Origin: a bacterium 0.1xD8-71
Lineage (GTDB): Bacteria > Bacillota > Clostridia > Lachnospirales > Lachnospiraceae
DNA: 64,000 bases
Direction: 5' to 3'
NCBI GenBank assembly: GCA_003612405.1
Contig: RAYR01000002.1
Location: 1 to 64,000 of the forward strand
In this document: piece by piece, positions 42,484-52,907 of the stretch
How the letters are laid out: the number at the start of each line of letters is the position of its first letter
How positions within the stretch are numbered: position 1 is the stretch's first letter
Translations under genes and position numbers: made by a program
Notes under the pieces: generated by a model
What the model was told of the DNA's origin: nothing
The model's database searches: none
The model's input: the letters and a program-made list of their open reading frames with translations, nothing else

Positions 42484-44859
42484 ATGAACAGCAAAGTACT
42501 GCGTGTTTTAGAATATCATAAAATTATTGACCAGCTGACCGAGAAGGCCACTTCAGCGCCTGGCAGGAAGCTGGCTGCCGCCCTTCTCCCTATGACAGAT
42601 CCTGAGGAGATTGAGACAGCCCAGACTCAGACAGCAGATGCCTTAAGCCGTCTGTTTGGTAAGGGTTCCACCTCTTTTGGCGGCAACAGGGATCTGGGTT
42701 TAAGCATCCGTTCCCTGGAGGTGGGTAGTGTGCTTTCCGCTTCCGAACTGCTTGCCATTGCATCCTTTCTGGAAAACGTAAACCGGATCAAGACTTATGG
42801 ACGCAGGGACAGGGATGATATCTCCGGTGATTCTCTGGATATTTTCTTTGACAGTTTAGAACCACTCACACCGCTCTCCAATGAGATCCGGCGGTGTATT
42901 CTATCCGAGGAAGAGATTGCCGATGACGCCAGCCCTGCCTTGAAACATATTCGCCGCAGCATGACAATCACCAACGACCGGATTCATTCACAGTTAAGTT
43001 CCATGATCAACGGTTCTTACCGCACCTATCTGCAAGATGCCGTAGTCACCATGCGCAACAACCGTTACTGTATCCCTGTCAAGGCAGAATACAAGAGCCA
43101 GGTACAAGGTATGGTTCATGACCAGTCGTCCACGGGTTCCACCTTTTTCATTGAACCGGCAGCGGTGGTCAGTCTGAACAATGAACTGAAGGAACTTGTT
43201 CTCAAAGAACAGGAGGAAATTGAAGCCATACTGGCAGCCCTAAGTGCACAGACGGCCGCCCACACAGAAACACTTATCCAGAATCAGCAAGCCATGACCA
43301 CACTGGACTTTATCTTTGCAAAGGCTTCTCTTGCCATGGAGCAGAACGCTTCCAGGCCGGTCTTTAACACTGAACACCGGATACACATCCGCAGGGGCCG
43401 GCATCCGCTCTTAAATAAGCAGAAAGTGGTTCCTGTGGATATCCTTCTTGGAATTGACTTTGATCTGCTTGTCATCACGGGGCCCAACACCGGCGGTAAG
43501 ACCGTGGCCTTAAAAACCGTAGGACTGCTTACCCTGATGGGGCAGGCAGGACTGCATATTCCGGCCCTGGACCGCTCGGAACTTTCCATCTTCAAAGAAG
43601 TATATGCGGATATCGGTGACGAACAGAGCATTGAGCAGAGCCTTAGTACGTTCTCTTCCCACATGACAAGCATCGTTTCCATTTTACAAAATGCCGATGC
43701 AGACTCTCTTTGTCTCTTTGACGAGCTGGGAGCAGGTACAGACCCTACGGAAGGCGCCGCTTTAGCAATCTCTGTGCTGGATTATCTGCACAACAGGGGC
43801 ATCCGCACCATGGCTACCACGCACTACAGTGAGTTGAAGGTCTACGCGCTCTCCACCAGTTTTGTGGAAAATGCCTGCTGTGAATTTAATGTAGAAACCC
43901 TACAGCCCACTTACCGGCTTTTGATCGGTATCCCGGGCAAGAGCAACGCTTTTGCCATTTCTTCCAAGCTGGGACTGCCGGATCATATTATAGAAGACGC
44001 CAGACGGCACATCACAGAAGATAAGGAAAGCTTTGAAGATCTGCTGGCCAATCTGGAAAACAGCCGTCTGACCATCGAGAAGGAACGACAGGAAATAGAG
44101 GCCTACAAGCGGGAGATTCAGAGTCTGAAAGAACGTCTGGAGTCCAAGCAGGAAAAGATCGACCAGTCCCGTGACCGTATTATCAGAGAGGCCAACGAGG
44201 AGGCCCGTGAAATCCTGCAAAATGCCAAGGAAATTGCAGATGAGACCATCCGCACCTTCCAGAAAGCCGGCGCCGCTTCTTCCATCAGGGATCTGGAAAA
44301 ATCCCGTCAGAAAGTGCGGGATAAAATCGCAGAGAAAAATGACAGGCTGGCGCTCAAAAACGATAAGGCTTCCCACAAAACATTGAAACCCGGCCAGATT
44401 AAACTGGGAGACAGTGTGAAGATTGTCTCCATGGGGCTGAAGGGCACCGTCAGCTCCTTACCGGACAAAAGCGGCAGACTTTTTATGCAATGCGGCATCA
44501 TCCGTTCCCAGGTATCCCTGGATGATCTGGTATTGATAGAAGAAGAAACCATTAACACCGGCAAGATGCAGCGCACTTCCTCCGGCAGACTTAAGATGTC
44601 CAAAAGCTACACTGTTTCCACAGAGATTAATCTGCTTGGAAAGACCGTGGATGAAGCGCTCTCGGAACTGGATAAATATTTAGACGACGCCTATCTGGCA
44701 CATCTGCCCAGTGTGCGGATTGTACACGGGAAAGGAACCGGCGCCCTGCGAAATGCGGTGCACAACTATCTGCGCAGGAACAAAACAGTAAAAAGTTACA
44801 GACTGGGCGAGTTTGGCGAAGGGGACGCCGGCGTCACGATTGCAGAGTTTAAAGAGTAG
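42484..44859 (+). CDS. mutS2: MutS2 endonuclease (DNA recombination and ribosome-rescue protein)
   Basis: 791 residues. The MutS ATPase has Walker A TGPNTGGKT at about 333, Walker B SLCLFDELGAGTDPTEGAAL and the TTHYSELK motif. Then a long coiled coil (LTIEKERQEIEAYKREIQSL) and a C-terminal Smr domain with VRIVHGKGTGALR. The usual LDLHG at the start of Smr reads INLLGK here. MutS2 suppresses recombination and, in Firmicutes, splits collided ribosomes. The start lies after GAGGCTATT. Followed at 12 nt by a two-component regulator, so possibly co-transcribed. Confidence 0.95.
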   Translation: MNSKVLRVLEYHKIIDQLTEKATSAPGRKLAAALLPMTDPEEIETAQTQTADALSRLFGKGSTSFGGNRDLGLSIRSLEVGSVLSASELLAIASFLENVNRIKTYGRRDRDDISGDSLDIFFDSLEPLTPLSNEIRRCILSEEEIADDASPALKHIRRSMTITNDRIHSQLSSMINGSYRTYLQDAVVTMRNNRYCIPVKAEYKSQVQGMVHDQSSTGSTFFIEPAAVVSLNNELKELVLKEQEEIEAILAALSAQTAAHTETLIQNQQAMTTLDFIFAKASLAMEQNASRPVFNTEHRIHIRRGRHPLLNKQKVVPVDILLGIDFDLLVITGPNTGGKTVALKTVGLLTLMGQAGLHIPALDRSELSIFKEVYADIGDEQSIEQSLSTFSSHMTSIVSILQNADADSLCLFDELGAGTDPTEGAALAISVLDYLHNRGIRTMATTHYSELKVYALSTSFVENACCEFNVETLQPTYRLLIGIPGKSNAFAISSKLGLPDHIIEDARRHITEDKESFEDLLANLENSRLTIEKERQEIEAYKREIQSLKERLESKQEKIDQSRDRIIREANEEAREILQNAKEIADETIRTFQKAGAASSIRDLEKSRQKVRDKIAEKNDRLALKNDKASHKTLKPGQIKLGDSVKIVSMGLKGTVSSLPDKSGRLFMQCGIIRSQVSLDDLVLIEEETINTGKMQRTSSGRLKMSKSYTVSTEINLLGKTVDEALSELDKYLDDAYLAHLPSVRIVHGKGTGALRNAVHNYLRRNKTVKSYRLGEFGEGDAGVTIAEFKE

Positions 44860-44870
44860 GAGGAATATAC

Positions 44871-45572
44871 GTGGTCAACAGACAGAAAATATTAATTGTA
44901 GATGATGACAATAACATTGCGGAACTGATTTCCCTTTACCTTACCAAGGAGTGTTTTGAGACCATGATCGTCAATGACGGGGAATCTGCACTGACAGCAG
45001 TGGACAACTTTGCCCCGAACCTGATGCTATTGGACCTGATGCTTCCCGGTATTGATGGCTATCAGGTCTGCCGTGAAATCCGCTCTAAATCTTCTCTGCC
45101 CATTATCATGCTCTCCGCCAAGGGCGAGGTATTTGATAAGGTGCTTGGATTAGAACTCGGTGCCGACGATTACATGGAAAAGCCTTTTGATTCCAAGGAA
45201 CTGGTCGCCCGTGTCAAAGCTGTCCTGCGCCGTTATAAGCCGGTGGCAGAACAGCCCAAGGCTTCTGATGTCAAGAGCGTGGAGTATCCGGATCTTATTA
45301 TCAACCAGACCAATTATTCCGTCATTTATATGGGAAAGACCATTGAAATGCCGCCCAAGGAACTGGAGCTTCTCTATTTCCTGGCTTCTTCCCCCAACCA
45401 TGTCTTTACAAGAGAGCAGCTCCTGGACCAGATCTGGGGCTACGAATACATTGGGGACACCCGCACGGTGGATGTGCATATCAAGCGGCTGCGTGAAAAG
45501 ATCAATGACCATGAAAGCTGGCGGATTGCCACCATATGGGGGATCGGTTATAAATTTGAATCCAAGGGGTAA
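44871..45572 (+). CDS. OmpR/PhoB-family response regulator
   Basis: 233 residues, GTG start with AGGAGG upstream. Receiver: acidic pair in ILIVDDDNNIAEL, phospho-Asp in LLDLMLPGIDG, Thr/Ser at IIMLSAKGE, Lys in MEKPFDSKELVARV. C-terminal winged-helix: PPKELELLYFLASSPNHVFT, then RTVDVHIKRLREKI. Paired with the kinase that starts 2 nt downstream. The signal is unknown. Cell-envelope systems often have this layout. Confidence 0.95.
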   Translation: MVNRQKILIVDDDNNIAELISLYLTKECFETMIVNDGESALTAVDNFAPNLMLLDLMLPGIDGYQVCREIRSKSSLPIIMLSAKGEVFDKVLGLELGADDYMEKPFDSKELVARVKAVLRRYKPVAEQPKASDVKSVEYPDLIINQTNYSVIYMGKTIEMPPKELELLYFLASSPNHVFTREQLLDQIWGYEYIGDTRTVDVHIKRLREKINDHESWRIATIWGIGYKFESKG

Positions 45573-45574
45573 TC

Positions 45575-46999
45575 ATGAGAAAAACACTGTATCTCAAATT
45601 AATACTCGCCTACATCATTTTCGGACTGTTCGGATTTGTGGTGGTGGCAACCTTTGTCTCCGATATGACCATCAACCATCTGACGAAAGAAAAGGCTGAC
45701 TCTCTCTACAGAGAGGCGACACTGATCGCCAATACCTACGCCACAGACCTGTACAACTCGGAAGCTTCCCTGGAAGCAGTCAAAGCACAGCTGGATGCTC
45801 TGGATACTTATCTTGATGCAACCATCTGGATCATTAATCCTTCGGGCCGTATGGTTCTGGATTCCTCTGTGCCTGTGGATGTGGAAAACGAGGTGGTCAT
45901 AGAGGACTTTGACCCCACCATTACCGCCGGTTCCTACTACACGGAGGGTAATTTTTTTCAGGCATTTGATGAGGATATGCTGAGTGTGCTTGCACCCATC
46001 ACCTCCAACTATAAAGTGAAGGGCTATGTAGTCATCCACGCTTCCATGACGGATATCCTGGAAGATACCAATCAGCTTCTCAATATCTCCTACATCATGC
46101 TGGTCATCCTTTTCCTGTTATCGCTGATCATTCTGATTTTCTTTACGGAGATTGTCTATATTCCTCTGCGCAAGATTACGGAAGCAACAGAGCAGTATGC
46201 CAGCGGAAACATGCACTATGAATTCACTGTGGAGAGCGAAGATGAAATGGGATATCTGGCCGCCACACTGTCCTACATGGCCAGTGAGATTGCGCGTTCC
46301 GAGGATGATCAGAAAAAATTTGTGGCCAATGTCTCCCATGATTTCCGTTCCCCCTTAACTTCCATCAAGGGCTACTTAAAAGCGATGATTGACGGCACGA
46401 TTCCGCCGGAGCAGTATGAAAAGTATCTCACCATCGTCTTAAACGAAACGGAGCGTCTCACCAAACTGACCAACAGCTTATTGACACTCAACAACCTCAA
46501 CACCAAGGGAATCATGCTGAACAAGACAGACTTCGACATCAATACCATTATCCGCAGCGTGGCAGCATCCTTTGAGGGAACCTGCCGGCAGAAGATGATC
46601 GGCATCGAGCTTGTACTCACAGGAGATGAAATGTATGTGGTCGCTGACATGGATAAAATCCAACAGGTTCTCTATAACCTGTTGGACAATGCCATTAAAT
46701 TCAGCCACCACAATTCTGTAATTAAACTGGAAACAACCGAAAAACATAACAAAATTTTTATCAGTGTCAAAGACAGCGGCATCGGCATCCCGAAGGACGA
46801 TCTGAAACTGATCTGGGATCGTTTCTACAAGTCTGATCTGTCCCGCGGAAAAGACAAAAAAGGGACAGGACTTGGCCTGTCCATCACAAAGGAAATCATT
46901 CAGTCCCACGGGGAACATATCAATGTCATCAGCACCGAAGGCGTGGGCACGGAGTTTATCTTCTCGCTGCCCAAGTCTGAAGTGGAAGATGATGACTGA
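45575..46999 (+). CDS. Sensor histidine kinase (HAMP, HisKA, HATPase)
   Basis: 474 residues. Two membrane helices (about 6-30, LILAYIIFGLFGFVVVATFV; about 165-190, LNISYIMLVILFLLSLIILI) flank an extracellular domain of about 130 residues. HAMP follows (IPLRKITEATEQYASGNM), then the phospho-His in ANVSHDFRSPLTSIKGYL, N box in LLDNAIKF, and G boxes DSGIGIP and GTGLGLSI. It phosphorylates the regulator just before it. Ligand unknown. Ends 17 nt before the convergent binding-protein gene. Confidence 0.95.
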   Translation: MRKTLYLKLILAYIIFGLFGFVVVATFVSDMTINHLTKEKADSLYREATLIANTYATDLYNSEASLEAVKAQLDALDTYLDATIWIINPSGRMVLDSSVPVDVENEVVIEDFDPTITAGSYYTEGNFFQAFDEDMLSVLAPITSNYKVKGYVVIHASMTDILEDTNQLLNISYIMLVILFLLSLIILIFFTEIVYIPLRKITEATEQYASGNMHYEFTVESEDEMGYLAATLSYMASEIARSEDDQKKFVANVSHDFRSPLTSIKGYLKAMIDGTIPPEQYEKYLTIVLNETERLTKLTNSLLTLNNLNTKGIMLNKTDFDINTIIRSVAASFEGTCRQKMIGIELVLTGDEMYVVADMDKIQQVLYNLLDNAIKFSHHNSVIKLETTEKHNKIFISVKDSGIGIPKDDLKLIWDRFYKSDLSRGKDKKGTGLGLSITKEIIQSHGEHINVISTEGVGTEFIFSLPKSEVEDDD

Positions 47000-47016
47000 T
47001 ACGGTACGGCCGCAGA

Positions 47017-48060
47017 TCAATATCCGGCCGCACCGGGCGGTGTAAACTCTTTTGCCTCTTTGGCGGAAACCTTGATATAAGGCAGTCTGATGGTATTGTT
47101 CTCCATCAGGGCTATAGAACTGACATCCCCATCCGTGGAAAGGGTGTAGGCAAGCTCCAGCATGGAAGCTGCCTGTCCTTCTTTATCATTGTATACGGTT
47201 CCTATCATTTCACCGTCCCTGACAGCCTCAAGTCCCACATCCGTCCCGTCTATTCCCACTACGGCCGGCCAGTCCTTCTGCGGAATATTCTGGGCTTTCA
47301 GTGCGTCTATGGCTCCCAGTGCCATGTCGTCATTATTGGCCAGCACCAGTTCAATCTTATCTCCATATTCTTCCCACAGCTGGCTCATCTTGGTCTGTGC
47401 CTGTGCCCGGTTCCAATTGGCAATGGCATATCCCAGTTTTTCCACCGGCACGCCTTTTTGAATAATGGTATTGACGGAGTATTCTGTACGCACAATGGAA
47501 TCCTGGTGTCCTACCTCTCCTTCCAGCACAATATACTGGAAAATTCCATCTTTATTTTTGTCCAGCTGTTCCCGTTCCTCAAAGGCTTCCGCTGCCAGTT
47601 CGCCCTCCATGATACCGGATTCAAAGGCTTCCGCCCCTACATAATACAGCTTATCCCAACGGCCCAGATCTTCCTCCACCAGTTCCCTGTTAAAGAAAAT
47701 CACCGGCACATTGTTCTTTTCCGCCATATCTATGATTGTGGTCGGATCCGTCCGGTCCACCAGGTTGATACAGATAACGTTATATCCTTCCTTAATCATG
47801 GATTCCACCTGTTCATTCTGCGTAGACTGACTGCCTGATGCATTGTAAATCTCCACGTTGATCGTAATCCCAGTGAGTTCCTGCTTCTTTGTGGCATAGG
47901 AATTAAAGGCCGACATCATCTGTGCCACAAAGGTATCATACTGATCATACACGGAGATTCCTATCTTGATACTCTTGACCGGCTGATCTGTCACACTGCC
48001 GCAGCCGGAAAGCATCAGCAGTCCGGCCATGATTATAACCAACCATTTCTTTTTCTTCAT
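47017..48060 (-). CDS. Galactose-type ABC transporter substrate-binding lipoprotein
   Basis: 347 residues from the ATG at 48060 (GGAAGG upstream). Signal with lipobox LLMLSGC. Periplasmic-binding type I fold: IKIGISVYDQYDTFVAQM at the start, INLVDRTDP, VIFFNREL, and LVLANNDDMALGAIDAL, a galactose/glucose-binding-protein loop. Acts as extracellular sugar catcher for the Mgl-like permease, or as sensor for the YesM kinase. It is the last gene of the cluster, 41 nt after a related membrane-anchored protein. The three related binding proteins in this locus are not duplicates by eye. Confidence 0.85.
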   Translation of the reverse strand: MKKKKWLVIIMAGLLMLSGCGSVTDQPVKSIKIGISVYDQYDTFVAQMMSAFNSYATKKQELTGITINVEIYNASGSQSTQNEQVESMIKEGYNVICINLVDRTDPTTIIDMAEKNNVPVIFFNRELVEEDLGRWDKLYYVGAEAFESGIMEGELAAEAFEEREQLDKNKDGIFQYIVLEGEVGHQDSIVRTEYSVNTIIQKGVPVEKLGYAIANWNRAQAQTKMSQLWEEYGDKIELVLANNDDMALGAIDALKAQNIPQKDWPAVVGIDGTDVGLEAVRDGEMIGTVYNDKEGQAASMLELAYTLSTDGDVSSIALMENNTIRLPYIKVSAKEAKEFTPPGAAGY

Positions 48061-48101
48061 AAATATACCTTCCATCCCATTCTTCTCATAAACATACGCT
48101 A

Positions 48102-49058
48102 TTACTGTACCAATGGAAATAAAAGCTTCTGATTGTCCTCCTCATAAAGCTCTTCCGGCCTTACCACCAGAAAACTGACCATCGTATCCTGCGATAAAAG
48201 CACATGATCCTGTGACTTCGCCGCAATGATGGCAACGCTCTGATACCCCATATGAAATTCATTGGGAACAATCAGTACTTTGATCAGTTTTTTATCCAGA
48301 TAATATACATTTTTCTCGGAGCATCCCACCCCATACAAGGAACAGGACTGGGTTCCCGATTCCACAAGATAATCAACCGCCCGCTCCGTCTCATCATTTT
48401 CCAATGCCACTATAATCTCAGCGGTTCCCAGCTGTTCATTCTGCACATTATCATTATCCGTAATCTGCCAGAGTATTTCAACTCCCGTATCTTCCATTTC
48501 ATCCAGAAAACCCTTAAGCCGTTGTTTCTGGGAGAGCCTTTCCCGATGTCCCATCAGGATTCCGATTTTCTTCCCTGTAAGATCCTGCATATCTTCTTTT
48601 ATGGAGACGGCAATCATCCTTCCCATCTCATAATTTTCCGGTATAACTGCCGGTAAAATACCTTCCGGCTCCACATCTGTCTCTACCAGTAACACATCGG
48701 CACCACCCGCAGATTCCTGTATCTGGGCAAAAATCTCCTCCTCGTTGCCATCACACATCTGGACAATGATGCCCCTTGCCCCGTTTTCGCTTTCCCGTTC
48801 AATCAGCAGTTTTTCTTCTTCCAGGTTTGACAGTTCTCCTGTGGATACAATATTTAACTGCACATGATAATCCCTGGATGCCTGTTTCAGTCCCTCCCGG
48901 AAGGCAAACCAGCGGTCACTGCTGCTATTATCCACAATGACTGATACAGGATATAGTTTCTCATTCTGTCTCCTGTTCAACATACCATAAGAAGCATAGG
49001 CAATGATAATGAGCACAACCGCTATCAGGCACCCAAAATATAGTTTGTTCTTTCCCAT
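48102..49058 (-). CDS. Membrane-anchored periplasmic-binding-like protein (candidate sensor)
   Basis: 318 residues. One N-terminal membrane helix (LYFGCLIAVVLIIIAYASYG) and no lipobox, then a type I periplasmic-binding domain (YPVSVIVDNSSSDRWFAFRE, GIIVQMCDGNEEEI, KKIGILMGHRERLSQKQRLK). It starts 12 nt after the YesM kinase in the same direction. Position and anchoring suggest it feeds sugar signal to the kinase rather than to transport. Confidence 0.78.
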   Translation of the reverse strand: MGKNKLYFGCLIAVVLIIIAYASYGMLNRRQNEKLYPVSVIVDNSSSDRWFAFREGLKQASRDYHVQLNIVSTGELSNLEEEKLLIERESENGARGIIVQMCDGNEEEIFAQIQESAGGADVLLVETDVEPEGILPAVIPENYEMGRMIAVSIKEDMQDLTGKKIGILMGHRERLSQKQRLKGFLDEMEDTGVEILWQITDNDNVQNEQLGTAEIIVALENDETERAVDYLVESGTQSCSLYGVGCSEKNVYYLDKKLIKVLIVPNEFHMGYQSVAIIAAKSQDHVLLSQDTMVSFLVVRPEELYEEDNQKLLFPLVQ

Positions 49059-49070
49059 TGGCTCCTCCGT

Positions 49071-50906
49071 CTATCTTTGCTGTTTCCCTGCCTCCAGCTT
49101 ATCTCTCATTTTTTCCGAATAACAGATATAGGGAAGATGGATACGCACAGTAGTTCCTTCATCCGGCGCGCTCTCGATTTCCAGTCCGTACAACTCGCCG
49201 AAACATAATTGTATGCGGTTATGCACATTCATTAATCCTACACCAGACCCACGTTTTCGCACCCGGTGGTTTTCTTTTAAGAGCTGGCTGACTTCCTCCT
49301 CAGGCATGCCCAGTCCGTTGTCCTTCACCTCGATATAGATATCATCATCCTGTCTGTACCCTTTTACAAGAATCTCTCCCTCGCCATCCATACACTCTAC
49401 CCCATAATAGATGGCATTTTCCAGAAGAGGCTGCACTACCAGTTTCATCGTGCAACAGCAAAGAATCTCCGGGTCAATCTCAAATCTTACGTCAAACACA
49501 TCCTTATAACGTACCATTTGAATATTCATATAGTTGCCCGCATGTTTTAACTCATCCTCCACACTGATAACCGTTCTTCCCCGGCTTAGGCTGATGCGGA
49601 ATAAACTGGCAAGCTGTGTGACCATAAACACGGCCTCCTGATACCGTTCTCCCTCAATCATCCATACGATGGAATCCAGTGTATTGTAGAGAAAATGTGG
49701 ATTGATCTGCGACTGCAATGCATCCAGTTCACTCTTTCTTTTTTCTTCCTGCTCCACCAGAATATCCTGCATCATCTGTCTGATCTGTTCTACCGTAGCG
49801 CGCAGTGCTCTTCCCAGATGTTCTACTTCCACCGGCCCGCCTACATAAATATCCGAATTCAGGTTCCCGGTTTCCCACTCTTTCACGGAGACATTCAGTT
49901 TTTGCAGGGGCTTGGCTATCTGCGCAGACACAAGCTGATTGATAACGACAACGGTAAGCAGTGACAATGCCATAAGCATAATCATAAAGAAACGCATATC
50001 CGTAATGCCCATCTGAAAGGATGTCATCGGGGTCACACTGACAATCTTCCATCCCGTGTAGCTGATGGTCTTCACGGTAATCAGCCTTCTCTCCCCGTCA
50101 AACACTTCCTCATGGCTGCCGTCATCATAACGCACAGCCTCCAGGTTATTCTCCTGATACAGATCGGCATAGATCAGTTTCTGCCTGGGATGATAGATAA
50201 TCTCCCCAGAGCTGTCCATCAGATATAGATACTCCGATGAATTATCTTTATTTGCTTTGGACAGAAGCTGTTCAATACTGCTGTAATTCATATCAACCAG
50301 CAAAACGCCCAGAGCAGATTTGCCATTGCTGGTCAGCTCCACAGCGCGGCTTAGGGAGATTACCCAATAATAGCGATAAGACGGATCATCAAAAAGATTC
50401 TGTACATGCGGGGTGGAGAAGTGGAAATTCTCCATCTGACCCACGGCCTCCCGAAACCATTCCCGCTGCGTCACATTCAGATTTTCTTTCTGATTCGCCA
50501 CCGGCGCTGCGGCAACCAGCATACCTTCATTGGTATAACAGGCGATACTGATCAGATTATCCTTATTGGCCTCATAGAGCAGATTCATCTCTTCGCCCAT
50601 ACTTTCATAGCCAAGATCCTTGTCTTTGATCACGGTATAGTACATGGCATCTGAAATCCGCCGCATGTTGCGCAGATAATCCTCCAGATTAATGGCTGTC
50701 TGATTCAGTACCTGCTCTGTCCGTTCTATGGTAATATCTTTGGTCTTATTTACAAACTGCTGATATAACATAATACTCAGAAAACAGACACTGCACACCG
50801 ACACAATTGTAAAAGAGATGGATATTGTCATCTGAATACTGTAGGATCTGTGACTGCCTGCATATTCACTTTTTTTTCTGATAAAATACTCTTTTATCCT
50901 GTTCAC
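49071..50906 (-). CDS. YesM-type sensor histidine kinase
   Basis: 611 residues. A membrane helix (residues 25-50), an extracellular dCache-like region of about 250 residues, a second helix (FFMIMLMALSLLTVVVINQL), a HAMP domain and the His_kinase domain with QSQINPHFLYNTLDSIVW. The ATP lid has DNGLGMPEEE and GSGVGLMNVHNRI. It overlaps the yesN-type regulator by 4 nt, so they are coupled. It should phosphorylate that regulator on sensing a sugar or a binding protein. Confidence 0.93.
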   Translation of the reverse strand: MNRIKEYFIRKKSEYAGSHRSYSIQMTISISFTIVSVCSVCFLSIMLYQQFVNKTKDITIERTEQVLNQTAINLEDYLRNMRRISDAMYYTVIKDKDLGYESMGEEMNLLYEANKDNLISIACYTNEGMLVAAAPVANQKENLNVTQREWFREAVGQMENFHFSTPHVQNLFDDPSYRYYWVISLSRAVELTSNGKSALGVLLVDMNYSSIEQLLSKANKDNSSEYLYLMDSSGEIIYHPRQKLIYADLYQENNLEAVRYDDGSHEEVFDGERRLITVKTISYTGWKIVSVTPMTSFQMGITDMRFFMIMLMALSLLTVVVINQLVSAQIAKPLQKLNVSVKEWETGNLNSDIYVGGPVEVEHLGRALRATVEQIRQMMQDILVEQEEKRKSELDALQSQINPHFLYNTLDSIVWMIEGERYQEAVFMVTQLASLFRISLSRGRTVISVEDELKHAGNYMNIQMVRYKDVFDVRFEIDPEILCCCTMKLVVQPLLENAIYYGVECMDGEGEILVKGYRQDDDIYIEVKDNGLGMPEEEVSQLLKENHRVRKRGSGVGLMNVHNRIQLCFGELYGLEIESAPDEGTTVRIHLPYICYSEKMRDKLEAGKQQR

Positions 50907-52513
50907 ATCTGTTCCCGCTTGCTCACTTTGTACTTCGAGGGCGACACCCCGAATTTTCTTTTGAACACATAACTGAAATAATTGGGATCTGCATATCCCA
51001 CCTTCTGGGCCACAATATAGGTCTTTTCATCCTGCTCCAGAAGCAGTTCCACCGCTTTCTCCATTCTACAGTCTGTCAGATAATTAATAAAGGTCTTTCC
51101 TGTCTCTTTCTTAAATAAAGTAGAGAAGTATGCCGTGCTGACCCCCAGATTCCGGCAGATTGTCTCCACCGAAAGGTTCTGTTCCCCATAATGTTCATGT
51201 ACATATTCAACGGCTTTATCCACAAAGGATTTTACCGTATCATCTCTCTCACTTAAAACCATATCCTGCATCCGGCCGGCAATCTCCAGAAGCCAGCTCT
51301 TTAATTCTTCCGGGGACTCCATCTGCATGGCATGTCCATAAATATCCTGTTGTTTTTCAAATATATCTTCTATATTAATCTTATTATTGCCAAAGCGGAA
51401 TACTTCCGTGATAAAGGTCATCACAAAAACCCGGTATTTCATGATGGAAGAAGAATTGTCCGCAAGATGCTTTACCCCCTCGGATACGGCCTGCTCCAGC
51501 TTTTCCCTGTCTCCCATTTTAATCTCTCTGATAATCTTCTGGATACTTCCGCCTTCTCCCCAGCTCTCTTCTTTCTCCTCATAGGGATCGGTTTCTGCAA
51601 TATTAATAGCCCTCTCACTGCCGTACAGCACACGGTAGGAGACGGCATGCCTCGCACTCTCATAAGAGACAGACAATTCCTTCATCGTATCACATATATA
51701 GCCTACGCCGGCGGTTACTGTAATCCCGCAGGCCCGTTTGGCAAGTTTGCAGAAACGGTCCATCGTATCCGTATATCCAGCCGCTGCATTTTTGTCATCT
51801 GCGATCGAAGTAATCAGGATGACATCTCCCAGGTAAACAAAAATCCTGCTGTCCCATTCCTTTTGCAGCTGTTCTTCTGCCAGACGCTTCACGGAAATGG
51901 CTGCCAGAAAAGAATCCATCTCCGCCGGAAGATTTGTTTTACTGATATGCAGAACCGTCACAATATAGGAAGATCTACCCCATTGAATCTGATAGTTTTG
52001 CAGATTTTCTTCTATCTGCTCCTGGGACAGGCGTCCCTCCAGCAGCGAAATATAGAAGTTCTCCTGAAGTACCGGCAGACTTTCCAGATAATATTGCCGC
52101 AGTTTATCAATATTGCGCCTCTCATCCACTTCTCTGTCCAGCTCTGCTTTGACGCGCTCAAATACTTCCCGCAGTTCTTTCTCATTGACAGGCTTTAAGA
52201 TATATTCCATAGCCTCAATCTTGATGGCCTCTTTGGCATATTCAAATTCATCGAAACCGGAAAATATGATAATCTTTATTTTCTGATATGCCTCTTTTAA
52301 CTTTTTACTCAGCGTCAGCCCATCCATATATGGCATTTTGATATCTGTCATCACCACATCCGGCTGTAATTCTTCCGCCATCTCCAAAGCTTCCACACCG
52401 TTAGCGGCATATCCCACAATATGGAAACCCATATTTTCCCAATCAAGCTTTTTGATAATAATCTGACAGACTTCTTTCTCATCATCTACCAACAGAACGT
52501 TATACCAGGCCAT
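50903..52513 (-). CDS. YesN-type response regulator with AraC DNA-binding domain
   Basis: 536 residues. Receiver domain: LLVDDEKEV, phospho-Asp in DVVMTDIKMPYMDGL, YILKPVNEKEL. A central 250-residue linker region is typical of YesN. The C-terminus is AraC: YFSTLFKKETGKTFINYLTD, then YADPNYFSYVFKRKFGVSPS. It most likely activates the ABC transporter operon next to it. Ends with a 4-nt overlap into yesM. Confidence 0.93.
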   Translation of the reverse strand: MAWYNVLLVDDEKEVCQIIIKKLDWENMGFHIVGYAANGVEALEMAEELQPDVVMTDIKMPYMDGLTLSKKLKEAYQKIKIIIFSGFDEFEYAKEAIKIEAMEYILKPVNEKELREVFERVKAELDREVDERRNIDKLRQYYLESLPVLQENFYISLLEGRLSQEQIEENLQNYQIQWGRSSYIVTVLHISKTNLPAEMDSFLAAISVKRLAEEQLQKEWDSRIFVYLGDVILITSIADDKNAAAGYTDTMDRFCKLAKRACGITVTAGVGYICDTMKELSVSYESARHAVSYRVLYGSERAINIAETDPYEEKEESWGEGGSIQKIIREIKMGDREKLEQAVSEGVKHLADNSSSIMKYRVFVMTFITEVFRFGNNKINIEDIFEKQQDIYGHAMQMESPEELKSWLLEIAGRMQDMVLSERDDTVKSFVDKAVEYVHEHYGEQNLSVETICRNLGVSTAYFSTLFKKETGKTFINYLTDCRMEKAVELLLEQDEKTYIVAQKVGYADPNYFSYVFKRKFGVSPSKYKVSKREQM

Positions 52514-52556
52514 TTCCCTTTTCTCCTCCCCATCCTGTTTTTCACAAACCCAAATC

Positions 52557-52868
52557 TCAGCCTCCGTATTTCTGTTCCATACGGTGCCACAAAATACCCA
52601 TGATAAGAGTCGCCGCTATAAATTCCCCCAATGCCGCATAAGTATTCATAAACAAAAGAAAAGCCATGACCAATGTAGCAAATGCCAGAAACAAGATCAA
52701 CAAAGAAGCGCTTTTGACATACATTGCCTCATCTTTTACCGGCGGTTTATGCTTTCCCCTTACGATAGTGACATCTTTCATGATCCACAGTCTTACTCCA
52801 TAATACACAAGAACGGCAAATAACAATAAGGGAATCCCTGCCACTTCTAAAAACCCATTACCCTGCAT
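52557..52868 (-). CDS. Small membrane protein in the sugar-transport cluster
   Basis: 103 residues from the ATG at 52868 with GGAGGAGG upstream. Three probable membrane helices: IPLLLFAVLVYYGVRLWI, ASLLILFLAFATLVMAFLLF and LGEFIAATLIMGILWH. A short basic loop lies between the first two. It stands between the ABC permease and the yesN-type gene, after a terminator-like hairpin. No family recognised. Confidence 0.65.
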   Translation of the reverse strand: MQGNGFLEVAGIPLLLFAVLVYYGVRLWIMKDVTIVRGKHKPPVKDEAMYVKSASLLILFLAFATLVMAFLLFMNTYAALGEFIAATLIMGILWHRMEQKYGG

Positions 52869-52907
52869 AGCCCTCCTCCATTCTACCGACTCAAACAACA
52901 CCTGTTA

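Noticed and set aside
47003-47034. GGTACGGCCG/CGGCCGCACC hairpin as a bidirectional terminator
   Set aside because: It overlaps the last codons of the binding-protein gene and lacks T runs, so it is not listed as a terminator.
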